Part shown: in pieces, positions 1-11,231 of the stretch
Numbering within the stretch: position 1 is the first letter of the stretch
Layout: each line of letters begins with the position of its first letter
Origin: Myxocyprinus asiaticus
Lineage: Eukaryota; Chordata; Actinopteri; Cypriniformes; Catostomidae
Assembly: GCF_019703515.2 (NCBI RefSeq)
Contig: NC_059382.1
Span: 10,116,001 to 10,180,000, forward strand
Reading direction: 5' to 3'
Length of the DNA stretch: 64,000 bases
The notes under the pieces: generated by a model
The model's input: only the letters and a program-made list of their open reading frames with translations
Told to the model about the DNA's origin: nothing
The model's database searches: none
Position numbers and translations under genes: made by a program

Positions 1-16
1 ATGACTGTCCCACATT

Positions 17-867
17 CAGGGTTGGGAGGGTTACTTTTGAAATGTATTCCACTACAGATTACAGAATACATGCTGTAAAATGTAATTTGTAACATATTCC
101 GTTAGATTACGTTGAGGTCAGTAACATATTCTAAATACTTTGGATTACTTCTTCAGCACTGGTAGATTTTTTCACTTGTTTTGACTATAAAAACTCTGCC
201 AGTACAGTAAGACAAAATATACAGGTTAAAAATACATTCTCTGAAAAACCTAAAAATCTTATGCAGTGTTGTTTCTAAAACAATATAAATCAAATTTATC
301 TTGTTTTAAAGATTTTTAGATATTTTTACAGGAAAACAATACAAAAATTACTATCAAGAATATGATTTTTGCCTTAATATCAAAGGTTTTACTAGAAAAA
401 AAAGGAATTATGATCCAACGTGAATTTTCTTGATAAAAAAATATGATCGTGCCTGGTAACGTGCATGTAAAATGGCTAGAAATAGCATTTTAGCTTAGCA
501 TAAAGCTGACAATTTACACAAGGTTTATTTCTATTTCTTCTGCTCCAAAATTACTTCAAACTTACTTCTCTGTCTGCTCGTATGAATGTAACACATCATA
601 AGAAAGTGTTTCACCACTGTTCAAATGCACTTTGGATCGCATAATTTATATGTACAAAAGTTTTCCATCTGAAAGGACTAAATATGAAATGAAACAAATG
701 ACAATAAAATGCAAAGTAATCTCATCAGTAATCAAAATACTTTTTGAATGTAACTGTATTCTAATTACCAATGATTTAAATTGTATCTGTAGTGGAATAC
801 AGTTACTTATATTTTGTATTTTAAATACGTAATCCCGTTACATGTATTCCGTTACTCCCCAACCCTG
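17..867. mobile_element. Non-autonomous hAT-type MITE with 8-bp target duplication
   Basis: The left end reads CAGGGTTGGGAGGGTTAC. The right end, reverse complemented, reads CAGGGTTGGGGAGTAACG, so the termini are inverted repeats. The element is flanked by CCCACATT at 9-16 and again at 868-875, a perfect 8-bp direct duplication as made by hAT transposases. Subterminal regions share further inverted motifs such as GGAATACA near both ends. The only ORF (66 codons at 632-832) has no transposase features, so this 851-bp copy could move only with a transposase supplied in trans. The family name is not assigned. Confidence 0.85.
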
Positions 868-875
868 CCCACATT

Positions 876-1238
876 AGTCAAAACATGCTGTCCCACTTTC
901 GAAACAACCTTTTTTAAAGTGGGATGACAAAGATTGCTTCAAATAGAAAATACTTTAACACATTTTCACAATATTGTTGCAACATTTGATGTACAAATAC
1001 ATCACAAACTTAATTTGAAAACAATTTAGAACATTGTTTTATTTATAACAGATTTATATCCTTAACATTAATTTTGTCTAAATCCTATGTCATTGACCTT
1101 TGAGTGGACTTCACAAGGGGTATTCCCTGTTTGACGATTTTCCCGCCCACATTTATGACATCACATCTGCAAAGTCACATGATTTCAATCACTTGACACC
1201 CCTGCTTGGATTCAGCACCAATCATGTTCACTTTAATG
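876..1238. other. AT-rich upstream stretch, nothing recognised
   Basis: There is no ORF of note, no repeat end and no exon-like signal. It lies between the hAT MITE and the foldback. Confidence 0.6.
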
Positions 1239-1787
1239 AACATGATGAAGAGATGAAGAGACATTATTTGTGTTTTTGAGGCATATTTCAGAAGACGAAA
1301 GACAAACAGAGACTATTTGCTTGGCGACATTTCACAAAAGAGCAGAGCAGCTCCATTAACAGGTTGTGTGTCTGTCGCCAGCTGTATTCTTCCAATCATT
1401 GTTATTGACAGCGCAAAAATGCTAATAAGAAAGTTAACCCGGGGTTTACAAATGTACAGTGTGAAACATCGGAACATGAAGACTCAGGATTAATTATTAA
1501 TTCTGGGTAAAGTATGAACAGTGTGAAACATGAAACTGGATAACCCAGGATTTGGTTTACCCGGGTTTTAGAATAACCCGGTGTTAAATATTTTAAATGT
1601 GAAAAGCCCTAAAATTTATACTTTACCCTGGATTAATAATGATAGGATGAACACAGCTTGCAACGGACATGCAACCTGTCGATGGATCTGCTCTGCTGTG
1701 GAAATGTCGGCAAGCAGATCAGCTTAGTTTGTCTTTCATCTTCTGAAATATGCCACAAAAACATGGAATACTGTCTCTTCATCATGG
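1239..1787. repeat. Foldback with roughly 140-bp inverted arms
   Basis: The arm at 1239-1383 and the reverse complement of 1655-1787 align closely by eye. They share the blocks GGCATATTTCAGAAGA and AAAGACAAAC in the same order. The spacer (about 1384-1654) holds its own repeated words: GTGTGAAACAT occurs twice, and CCCGG-rich motifs sit at both edges. This could be a palindromic MITE or two head-to-head copies of one repeat. No clear target duplication was found. Confidence 0.65.
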
Positions 1788-1975
1788 CAGTTATCGTGTT
1801 TGCCACCACTGTTCGACACTTTACCAGTTTCCCTCAGATGGAGAACGTAAACTGCTTGTGAAAGTTTCAGTGACTGTACAAAGCACATTTAACTAGACAA
1901 ATAAAGTTTGTAGACAAACTTTGAAGTTGGCTTGAAAGAGCTTGGTCTGAAAGTTTAAAAAAGATTTACAAGCTT

Positions 1976-2028
1976 AATTAGTTAGTTAGTTAGTTGGTTC
2001 CAGACAGACAGACAGACAGACAGACAGA
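1976..2028. repeat. GTTA and CAGA microsatellites
   Basis: A short (GTTA)n run is followed by a (CAGA)n run. They sit where the outer left end of the next Tc1 element should be, so expansion or slippage may have replaced that end. Confidence 0.9.
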
Positions 2029-3496
2029 AAACATCCTAACTGTCTTAGGTCAGTTAGGATCACTACTTTATTTTAAGAATGTGAAAAGTCAGAATAATAG
2101 CAGAGAGAATGATTTATTTCAGCTTTTATTTCTGTCATCACATTCCCAGTGGGTCAGAAGTTTACATACACTTTGTTAGTATTTGGTAGCATTGCCTTTA
2201 AATTGTTTAACTTGGGTCAAACTTTTTGGGTAGCCTTCCACAAGCTTCTCACAATAAGTTGCTGGGATTTTGGCCCATTCCTCCAAACAGAACTGGTATA
2301 ACGGAGTCAGGTTTGTAGGCCTCCTTGCTTGCACACACTTTTTCCAGTTCTGCCCATATATTTTCGATCGGATTGAAGTCAGGGCTTTGTGATGGCCACT
2401 CCAAAACCTTGACTTTGTTGTCCTTATGCCATTTTGCCACAACTTTGGAGGTATGCTTGGGATCTTTAACTTCCTGGCTGATGTTTTGAGATGTTGCTTC
2501 AATATACCCACAAAATCTTCCTTCCTCATGATGCAATCTATTTTGTGAAGTGCACCAGTCCCTCCTGCAGAAAAGCACCCCCACAACATGATGCTGCAAC
2601 CCCCATGCTTCACGGTCGGGATGGTGTTCTTCGGCTTGCAAGCCTCACCCTTTTTCCTCCAAACATAACGAAGGTAATTATGGCCAAACAGTTCAATGTT
2701 TGTTTCATCAGACCAGAGGACATTTCTCCAAAAAAGATCTTTGTATCCATGTGCACTTGCAAACTGTAGTCTGGCTTTTTTATGGTGGTTTTTGAGCAGT
2801 GGCTTCTTCCTTGCTGAGCAGCCTTTCAGGTTATGTCGATATAGGACTGGTTTTACTGTGGATAAAGATACTTGTCTACCTGTTTCCTCCAGAATCTTCA
2901 CAAGGTCCTTTGCTGTTGTTCTTGGATTAATTTGCACTTTTTGCACCAAACTACGTTCATCTCTAGGAGAATGCATCTCCTTCCTGAGCAGTATGATGGC
3001 TGCATGGTCCCATGGTGTTTATACTTGCGTACTATTGTACAGATGAATGTGGTACCTTCAGGTGTTTGGAAATTGCTCCCAAGGATGAACCATGACTTGT
3101 GGAGGTCCACAATTTTTTTTCTGAGGTCTTGGTTGATTTCTTTTGATTTTCCCATGATGTCAAGCAAAGAAGCACTGAGTTTGAAGGTAGGCCTTAAAAA
3201 ACATCCACAGGTACACCTCCAATTCAGTACACCTCCTATCAGAAGCTAATTGGCTAATTGTCTAAAGACTTGACATAATTTTCTGAAATTTTCCAAGCTG
3301 ATTAAAGGCACCGTTAACTTAGTATATGTAAACTTCTGACCCACTGGACTTGTATATAGTCAATTAAAAGTGAAACAATCTGTCTGTAAACAATTATTGG
3401 AAAAACTATAATTTGCTAATATTAAATCTGTGGAGTGGTTAAAAAATGAGTTTTAATGACTTCAACCTAAGTGTATGTAAACTTCTGACTTCAACT

Positions 3497-3497
<1 letters not shown>
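2026..3497 (-). mobile_element. Sleeping-Beauty-type Tc1 transposon, left end truncated (copy A)
   Basis: The right terminus ends in a Tc1 inverted repeat (AAGTGTATGTAAACTTCTGA, 3470-3489) followed by TA at 3498-3499. A second internal direct repeat (TGTAAACTTCTGACCCACTG) lies near 3330. Each end therefore had the two-repeat IR/DR layout known for Sleeping Beauty and related fish elements. On the left only the inner repeat (near 2150-2175) survives. Compared with copy B at 34200-35821 about 93 bp, including the outer repeat, are missing and a CAGA microsatellite is found instead. The transposase on the minus strand is broken, so the copy is dead. Confidence 0.9.
2176..3167 (-). pseudogene. 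Tc1 transposase pseudogene (copy A)
   Basis: This is a DDE cut-and-paste transposase relic. The N-terminal part (3167-2898) starts MGKSKEINQDLRKKIVDLHKS, the paired-like helix-turn-helix of this family, and then shifts frame. The main part (2976-2176) carries the first catalytic Asp in LWSDETNIELFG and the [17 protein letters not shown] block. Compared with copy B, 34 bp are missing near 2461. That removes the segment holding the second catalytic Asp (in copy [11 protein letters not shown]) and shifts the frame again. The third catalytic residue survives in another frame (SPDFNPIENIWAELEK, 2641-2249). With a catalytic Asp missing and at least two frameshifts it cannot be active. Confidence 0.92.

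Positions 3498-3541
<44 letters not shown>
3498..3541. repeat. (GATA)n microsatellite
   Basis: About ten perfect ATAG units abut the TA target site of the Tc1 element. Tc1 right ends next to TA-containing microsatellites are expected because TA is the target. Confidence 0.95.
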
Positions 3542-3559
3542 CTGATGATGGATGATAGA

Positions 3560-3665
3560 TAGCATGTTTTAGCACTTAGCATGGTGATGCTAGCATGTTT
3601 TAGATCTTAGCTAGGCATTGTTAACACTTTTAGCATGTTACTAGCATGTTGCTAGCATGTTTTAG
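3560..3665. repeat. TTAGCATG/GCTAGCATG short-motif repeat
   Basis: Imperfect repeats of TTAGCATGTT and GCTAGCATGTTTTAG lead into the 138-bp array. The motifs are related in style to the GTTGCTAGG core of the array. Confidence 0.6.
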
Positions 3666-5745
3666 CAATTATATATTTGGTTGCTAGGGTGAGCTCATTT
3701 GGTTGCTAGGCAGTTACCAGGGTGATACTCAAAAGGCTCCTTGCTAGCCTGAGTCAAATGGCCCAAACCAGAAATCTCTACGATGTTCATGTGCAGAGAT
3801 ATGTGTTTTGCAACTTGGTTGCTAGGATGAGCTCATTTGGTTGCTAGGCAGTTACCAGGGTGATACTAACAAGGCTCCTTGCTAGCTTGAGTCAAATGTG
3901 CCAACCTGGAAGTGTCTACGATGTCTGGTGCTGAGATATGTGTTTTGCTACTTGGTTGCTAGGGTGAGCTCATTTGGTTGCTAGGCAGTTACCACTCAAA
4001 AGGCTCCATGTTAGCCTGAGTCAAATGATCCAATCCGGAAGTCTCTACAATGTTCTGGTGCAGAGATATGTGTTTTGCTACTTGGTTTCTAGGGTGAGCT
4101 CATTTTGTTGCTAAGCAATTACCAGGGTGATACTCAAAAGGCTCCTTGCTAGCTTGAGTCAAATGTGCCAAACTGGACGTATCTACGGTGTTCTGGTGCT
4201 GAGATATGTGTTTTGCTACTTGGTTGTTAGGGTGAGCTCATTTGGTTGCTAGGCAGTAACCAGCGTGATACTAACAAGACTCCTTGCTAGCTTGAGTCAA
4301 ATGTGCCAACCCAGAAGTGTCTACGATGTTCTGGTGCTGAGATATGTGTTTTGCTACTTGGTTGCTAGGGTGAGCTCATTTGGTTGCTAGGCAGTTACCA
4401 CTCAAAAGGCTCCTTGTTAGCCTGAGTCAAATGATCCAATCCGGAAGTCTCTACAATGTTCTGGTGCAGAGATATGTGTTTTGCTACTTGGTTTGCTAGG
4501 TTGAGCTCATTTTGTTGCTAGGCAGTTACCAAGGCAATACTCAAATGGCTCCTTGCTAGCCTGAGTCAAATGACCCAACCCTGAAGTCTCTACGATGTTC
4601 TTGTGCAGAGTTATGTGTTTTGCTAATCAGTTGCTATGGTAACTACATCTGGTTGCTAGGCAGTTACCAGAGTGATATTCAAAAGGCTCCTTGCTAGCCT
4701 GAGTCAAATGACCCAACCCGGAAGTCTCTATGATGTTCTGGTGCAAAGATATGTGTTTTGCTACTTGGTTGCTAGGGTGAGCTCACTTGGTTGCTTGGCA
4801 GTTACCAGGGTGATACTAACCAGGCTCCTTGCTAACTTGAATCAAATGTGCAAATACGGAAGTCTTTATGATGTTCTGGTGGAGAGATATGTTTTGCTTC
4901 TCAGTTGCTAGGGTACCCCATTTGGTTGCTAGGCAGTCACAAGGGTGATACTCAAAAGGATCCTTGCTAGCCTGAGTCAAATGAGCCAACAAGGAAGTCT
5001 CTATGATGTTCTGGTACAGATATATGTGTTTTGTTACTTGGTTGCTAGTGTAACACCATGTGGTTGCTAGGAAGTTACCATGGTGATACTCAAAAGGCTC
5101 CTTGCTAGCCTGAGTCAAAGGAGCCAACCCGGAACTCTCTATGATGTTCTGGTGGAGAGATATGTTTTGCTATTCGGTTGCTAGGGTAACCCCATTTGGT
5201 TGCTAGGCAGTTACAAGGGTGATACTCAAAAGGCTCCTTGCTAGCCTGAGTCAAATGAGCCAACCAGGAAGTCTCTATGATGTTCTGGTGCAGATATATG
5301 TGTTTTGCTACTTAGTTGCTAGCGTAACCCCATCTGGTTGCTAGGCAGTTGCCAGGATGATACTAACAAGACTGCTTGCTATCCTGAATCAAACAAGCCA
5401 ACACAGAAGTCTGTATGACATTCTGATCCGAAGATATCGCTCAGAGCCATTTTGAATGGAAGTCAATGGGGTTTGGTTGCTAGGGTGCTCAAAATAGTTG
5501 CTATGGCATGGCTAAGTAGTTTCCAGGGTGATACTTAAAGGCTGCTTGCTAGTCTGACTCAAAAAAGCCAAATTTGAAGTCTGTACGATGTTGTGGTGCA
5601 GAGATATGGGCTTTGCAATACGGTTGCTAGGGTAAGGCCATCTGGCTGCTAGGCAGTTGATACTAAAAAGGTTGCTTGCTGGCCTGAGTCAAACGAGCCA
5701 ACAATGAAGTCTCTACGACATTCTGATCCAGATATATCCATCTAC
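3666..5745. repeat. 138-bp tandem repeat array
   Basis: Units contain, in order, GGTTGCTAGG, CAGTTACCAGGGTGATACT, GGCTCCTTGCTAGCCTGAGT and GATGTTCTGGTGCAGAGATA. The GGTGATACT block recurs at 3721, 3859, 4126 and 4264. Spacings are therefore 138, 267 (138 plus a unit with a 9-bp deletion) and 138. About 15 units are present, with divergence rising toward 5400-5745. The array continues beyond an inserted L2 element at 9375-9740. Spurious ORFs across it encode repeats only. Confidence 0.92.
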
Positions 5746-5906
5746 ATTTATTCATTTTGCAGACGCTTTTATCCAAAGCGACTTACAAAAGAGGAAAACA
5801 AAATCGAATCATCTTAAGGAGATAGTGGTATGAAAAGTGCCATACTACAAAGTTTCACTAGCATCAGAATAGTATTCAAAACAGATTAAAAGTATTTTTT
5901 TTTTAA

Positions 5907-7294
5907 TTAATGACTGGTTAAGTGCTCATGGAAAAGATATGTTTTTAGTCGTTTTTTGAAGACAGAGAGTGAGTCAGCTTCACGGATGGAGTTGGGAAGG
6001 TCATTCAACCATCGTGGTATGATGAAGCCGAAAGTCCGGGAAAGTGTTTTGGTGCCTCTTTGTGTTGGTACAACAAGGCGACGTTCCTTAGCCGACCGCA
6101 GGCTTCTAGTGGGTGCGTAGCTCTGCATAAATGATTTTAGGTATGCTGGAGCAGACCCAGTGACTGTTCTGTATGCCAGCATCAGAGCCTTGAATTTGAT
6201 ATGTGCATCAACCGGCAGCCAGTGGAGAGAGACAAGGAGTGGTGTAACGTGCGCTCTCTTTGGTTCATTAAAGACCAGACGTAGTTATGACAAGTGACTG
6301 GTCAAGCAGTTGTGTGGCATGTTCAGACAGGAAGGGTCTTATCTTCCTGATATTGTAGAGTGTAAATCTACATGATCTTGCGGTCTTTGAGATGTGGTCT
6401 GTGAAATTTAGTCTGTTGTCGATGGTTACCCCTAGATTTCTGACCGTTTTGGAAAGCGTTACTGTAGTTGCACCCAGCTGCACAGTGATGTTGTGTTCAA
6501 CAGCAGGGTTGACTGGAAAGACAAGGAGTTCAATCTTGGCTGGGTTGAGTTGCAGGTGGTGTTCCTTCATCCAGGCCGAGATGTCTGCCAGGCAGGCTGA
6601 AATTCGATCAGTCACTGTGGTGTCGTTGGGCTCGAAAGACAAGTAGAGTTGCGTGTCATCAGCGTAGCAGTGGTAAGAGAAACCATGTGCCCAGTGATGT
6701 TGTGTATATAGAGAAGAAAAGTGGCCCAAGCACTGATCCCTGAGGTACCCCAGTAAGTAGCTGATGAGGCTTGGATACCTCACCTCTCCAGGCTACCTTG
6801 AAGGACCTACCTGAGAGATAGGAATTAAACCAGTCAAGCACAGTTCCTGTGATGCCCAGCGAAGAGAGTGTGGAGAGTAAGATCTGATGGTTGACTGTGT
6901 CAAAGGCTGCAGAAAGGTCCAGCAGAATCAGGATGGATGATCTCGATTCAGCTTTCGCCTGTCTCAGCGACTCAGTGACAGACAGCAGGGCAGTCTCGGT
7001 GGAGTGTCCACTTTTGAAGCCTGACTGATTGTCATCCAGCAGCTTGTTCTGTGAGAGATAGGCAGAGATTTGATTGAAAACTGCCCTTTCAAGTGTTTTT
7101 GCCATGAATGGGATGAGAGAGACTGGTCTGTAGTGTTCTATTTGTGTGGTGCTAAGTGCGGGTTTCTGCAGCAGCTGGGTTACTCGAGCCTGCTTAAATG
7201 TAGTGGGAAAAGTGCCTGTAAGTAGAGATGTGTGTGAGTGCAGGTAGGATGGATGGAGAGATGGCCTGGAGAAGGTGGGAAGGAATGGGGTCAA
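5907..7294 (-). pseudogene. L2 LINE reverse transcriptase, frameshifted
   Basis: Three minus-strand pieces form one RT. Piece 7294-6659 holds RT motifs including LLDLSAAFDTVNH (first catalytic Asp) and TGVPQGSVLGPL. Piece 6783-6268 holds the polymerase box YADD within FSYHCYADDTQLYL and the downstream thumb-like region (AWMKEHHLQLNPAK, LYNIRKIRPFL). Piece 6182-5907 is the C-terminus (LAYRTVTGSAPAYL to SLSVFKKRLKTYLF). A frameshift lies near 6700 and a deletion between 6268 and 6182. Family identity as L2 is from these motif strings. The element lies antisense to nbea. Confidence 0.88.
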
Positions 7295-8573
7295 GAGAAC
7301 AGGTGGTGGGGTGGTTGGAGAGGAGGAGTTTAGAGACCTCAGTGTCAGTCAGAGGAGAGAACATAGAGACAGAAGAGTTGCATACAGGGGACAGGTGTTT
7401 GACAGGGTGTGGTGCTGAGAATGTATTGCTGATGGTTGTAACCTTATTAGTAAAAAATGTGGCAAAGACATCTGCTGTCAGTGATGTGTCAGGTGGTGGA
7501 GGGCAGAGAAGTGTGTTGAATGTTCTAAACAAGCTGCGAGTGTCTGTGATGCTGTTGATCTTGTTCTGGTAATAGGAGGTTTTTGTAGATTTAACGTTAT
7601 CTGAAAAAGTTGCAAGCAGAGACTGATATTTACCTAGATCTGCTGGATCTTTAGATTTCCGCCATCTCCTCTCAGCTGCCCTGAGGTCAGTCCGATTTTC
7701 ACGAAGGACATCAGACAGCCAGGGGCTGGGTGGTGTAGTACGTGCTGGCCTAGAGGAGATAGGACAGATGTTGTCTAGACAGGTTCTTAAAGTAGAGCTT
7801 AATGTGTCTATGGCAGTGTTTACATCCAGGGTGGAAAATAAGTTTTGTGTGGGAAGAGAGGTAGATACAGCAGTAGGATAGCGCGAGGGTGAAAGAGAAC
7901 GGAGGTTATGGTGAAAGGAAACCAAAGGTGGAGTCTGTTTTAATGTAGATGGGAGAGTCATGTTGACTTGAACAAAGTAGTGATCAGAGACATGTAGAGT
8001 AATAACAAGAATATTTGAGTTGGTACAGTTATGTGTAAAAATGAGGTCCAGCTGGTTGCCCGATCTGTGAGTTGCTGTGGTGTGTAGTCTTTCCAAGTCA
8101 AATGAGGCCAGAAGAGTATTCAGTTCAGTGGCCTGGGGCTTGTCTTGGTGTATGTTGAAATCACCAAGAACCACAAGTGGCCTACCATCCTCTGGATAGG
8201 ATGACAGCAGGACATCCAACTCCTCAAGAAAGTTTGTCAGCTGACCTGGAGGGCGATAGATGACAACAACATGTATTTTTGTGGGTTGCATTGTAGTAAT
8301 AGCATGGAATTCAAAACTAGTATTGTTACATAGTGAAGAGTGTGGTGAAAAAGTCCAATTGTTATGAATGAGCAAACCTGTTCCCCCTCCCCTACCAGTG
8401 TGGTGAGGGGTGTGAGAGAAGGAGAAGTTGTTGGAGAGAGCAGCAGGTGATGCTGTATCCTCTGGACATATCCATGTTTCTGTCAGTGCCAGGATGCTGA
8501 GGGTGGACTGTGTGGCAAAGGCTGGAATGAAGACAGCTTTGTTCACAGCTGACTGGCAGTTCCAGAGTCCCAC
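7194..8573 (-). pseudogene. L2 LINE endonuclease domain (start of ORF2)
   Basis: A 459-codon open frame for an apurinic-like endonuclease (EEP fold) that nicks target DNA for target-primed reverse transcription. Visible catalytic motifs are LALTETWI (Glu at residue 32), VVLGDFN (Asp 138, Asn 140), LDLIFT (Asp 176) and SDH (196-198). The C-terminal third (about residues 280-459) is the linker toward the RT. The frame is lost near 7250, where the RT continues in a neighbouring frame from 7294, so this is the intact first half of a broken ORF2. The sequence resembles fish L2/Maui-type elements. Initiation at the first Met is conventional; the true start may lie upstream. Confidence 0.85.
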
Positions 8574-9374
8574 TGAAAAAGAGAACGGAGCAGGTGCTGA
8601 AGTGCAAAGTGGCTGTAGGTTGTGTGGGTTGCATTTGGTCTTGCATCAATATCGTGTAAACGGTCTGTAACCGATAACAGGGATGTGCTTGAAGGCATGT
8701 GTTATTCGTGAAGTAGACATGTTAGTATATAGAAGGAAAATAAGACAAGAGATAAAAGTAAAATATACTTAAGTGCTATGGTGAGTGGCGCCTTGTCGGT
8801 GTCCTTGCTCAGTGGACTCGCACAGGTAGACTCGCTGGTCTTTACACAAGTAAGTCTTCACACGAGGAGGGCTTTACACGAGGGCTACCACTTCCGCTGC
8901 CGCTTCCGCGTCAGCATTCAAGTAAAATATATACACGATGTTAACAAGCTGATCAGTGAAAAAAGCAGGACACGCCTTAATGCAACTTAGCACAACAAAG
9001 CTAGTCAACTGAAACTGAAACTAAGGGTCGCGCGAGGTGATAAGCGCGTGTACAAACGCGACTTCCATACACTGCAAATAAATTATGCTGTACTTTAGCA
9101 ATAAATAATACTCTAAAACAAGTGAAGAACTGTTTATAGACACTAAAAACAACGATAGTTGACACACTGGACAACCAACTCTAAATCTAGCAGTGAATAC
9201 CCTGGGACAAGTCAAAACAATATAGCGCACACCAACACACATTTAAGCGACGCGAGTTCAAGACAGTAAACAAACAGCACAAGTCTAGCAATGAATACCA
9301 CTCTTCAACAAAGTAAAACAATGAAATAAACACACTTACACACAACTGCAGACTCCTGTAGATAGATCGCTTCT

Positions 9375-9740
9375 CTTGCCTAGCCAGTAACCAGAGTGAT
9401 TCTTATTGGCTGCTTAATAACCTGACTGAAAAGAGTCAATCCCCAAGTCTTTATGACATTCTGTTTTGAAGATATCCTTCTGTGCCATTTTGAATGGAAG
9501 TCTATAGGTGTGGTTGCTAGGGTGCCGTAAATGGTTGCTAGGGCATGGCTACGCTATTTCCAAGATGATACTTTAAGACTGATTGGTAGCCAGAGTGAAA
9601 TGAGCCTACCCCCATGTCTGTACGACATTCTGATTGGGAGATATGATCCGACAAATTTCTTGCTTTGACTTGTCATAGTAGGAAAAAATTCCCTTCCCAT
9701 AGAACCCTATGGGACTTTTTGAGATGGTTTTTTTACCCCC
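9375..9740. repeat. Remnant of the 138-bp tandem array beyond the L2 insertion
   Basis: The block CAGTAACCAGAGTGATTCT, then GGTTGCTAGGGTGC and GTTGCTAGGGCATGGCTA, match the divergent units at 5400-5700. Those units share the phrase CCATTTTGAATGGAAGTC. The two parts flank the L2 LINE. Confidence 0.8.
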
Positions 9741-9799
9741 CAGGGGTGCACCGTATATATATATACTGTATATCCATCCATCCATTCAATTTTCAAATC

Positions 9800-9880
9800 A
9801 CTTAACCTGCATGTTTTTGGACTGTGGGGGAAACCGGAGCACCAGAAGGAAACCCACACAAACACAGGGAGAACATGCAA
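9800..9880 (-). repeat. SINE fragment of DANA-like type
   Basis: Read on the minus strand it contains TTTGCATGTTCTCCCTG, GGTGCTCCGGTTTCC and CCCACAGTCCAAA. This is the order found in the body of zebrafish DANA-like SINEs and related fish repeats. Only about 80 bp remain, with no promoter part, so the subfamily is uncertain. Confidence 0.6.
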
Positions 9881-9882
9881 AT

Positions 9883-9883
<1 letters not shown>

Positions 9884-9946
<63 letters not shown>
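9884..9946. repeat. (TA)n microsatellite
   Basis: About 30 uninterrupted TA units follow the SINE fragment. Reading frames through it give only Tyr-Ile repeats. Confidence 0.97.
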
Positions 9947-9949
<3 letters not shown>

Positions 9950-9959
9950 ACTGGAATGT

Positions 9960-11085
9960 TTGTGGTGTCTGTTAAATCTCTGGCCAGACCAACAAGAGCG
10001 ACAGGATGTCCACCAAGAAGATGGGAACTTGAAGTGTTACGTACTGTGAGGAGGTACAATTTATTGTTCTGCAGGTTTTTTCATTGTTGCTGTTTTTGTT
10101 TTTTTTGTTTTTTTGTTTTTGCATGGATGTCATTTTGTGGCAATTTTCTGTTCACTATATGACTTTACATGTAAGAAATGTGTAAAAATGGACATGCAAA
10201 TGTGAATTTTCTGTTTACATGTAACACATTGCTACAAAAATAAATGTACTGTATACATACAAATGTGCATATCCTTTTTCTGTGTACTACAGTATTGTAC
10301 AGTATTGACTTTTCCCAGAAAACTTTTACCTACTGTGGAAATCGGTATCTAAAAAGCACAGTGTGATACACAATAGCATTCAGCTAGACAAAACTGACAT
10401 TCTTGTATAGTACAGTAAGCAGTCAACAAAAATGCAGAACAAAAATGAAATTTGTATATAACAAACATTTCCAGGGTTGACTGCCATGGTGAAAAAACAT
10501 CGAAACATTTTGACCAGTACGGCTCACACAATGACAATTGTTTTTTCTTTTTTTCTTTTCTTTTTGTTGGCATTGGCCAATTTACTGACACAATAACTAG
10601 GTTTTGAAGCATGAATTAAATGTTTTGGGTGAGTTACTTCATTTTTCAGACATGCAATAGAGTTGTGATGTCCCATAAAACAGTTGTGACAATTGCACTT
10701 ACAGTTTAGAGAATGTTAAGACTGTTTCAAAAATTGAGCCAAAGCGATTGAGAAAAACTGTTATTACACTAAGTCTGCTCAAATAGGTAATGGATTAAAA
10801 AGAATCAAACCAGGTCTAATCTACAAGAGTGTTATTTTCATTCTAAAGGCATATTTAGTTTCATATCCATATCCATATCATTGCAAGACTTGATTTTTTT
10901 TTTCTTTCCATGGAACACAAAAGGTGGGAGGTCTGGGGCTGTCTAAAAAAGCACCAGAAAAGTATCATAAAAGTAGACTTGTGTGCTATATTCCAAGACT
11001 CCAGATTATGGGAGGAATAGAACGAAATTTTGTTCTTTAGGGCCTCTGCCGACTTGCAATATAGACCACTTTGTTAGCCATTTTG
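9960..11085. other. Upstream stretch without recognised gene
   Basis: AT-rich sequence with poly-T tracts near 10090 and 10540 and no convincing coding frame. Confidence 0.5.
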
Positions 11086-11231
11086 GAGCTTGACACCCTC
11101 TGTCCTCATTCACTTTATTACATGGAAAAGAGTGGCCAGGATATTCTTTAAAATTTCACCATTTTTGTTTTACAGAAGGGAAAAAATGCATCTAAATGGA
11201 GAGAAGTCATGGACTGCTTTGCCATATTCAT

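Larger units (their letters stand above)
5746..9365 (-). mobile_element. L2-type LINE, antisense, inserted into the tandem array
   Basis: A non-LTR retrotransposon on the minus strand. Its endonuclease (8573-7194) is followed by reverse transcriptase fragments down to 5907. The 3' end (5746-5810) carries the widespread fish 3'-tail motif GCAGACGCTTTTATCCAAAG. The stretch 8574-9365 has no coding match and may be the 5' untranslated region; no separate first ORF was recognised. The array resumes at about 9375, so insertion postdates amplification of the array. Frameshifts near 7250 and 6700 and a gap near 6200-6270 make the copy inactive. Confidence 0.88.

Noticed and set aside
3666..5745. CRISPR-like array of regular repeats
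   Set aside because: Repeats are 138-bp contiguous tandem units with no distinct spacers, in a vertebrate genome; it is a satellite-type array.
9802..10162. ORFs rich in Tyr-Ile
   Set aside because: Produced by the (TA)n microsatellite read in frame; the same applies near 39.1 kb and 61.2 kb.
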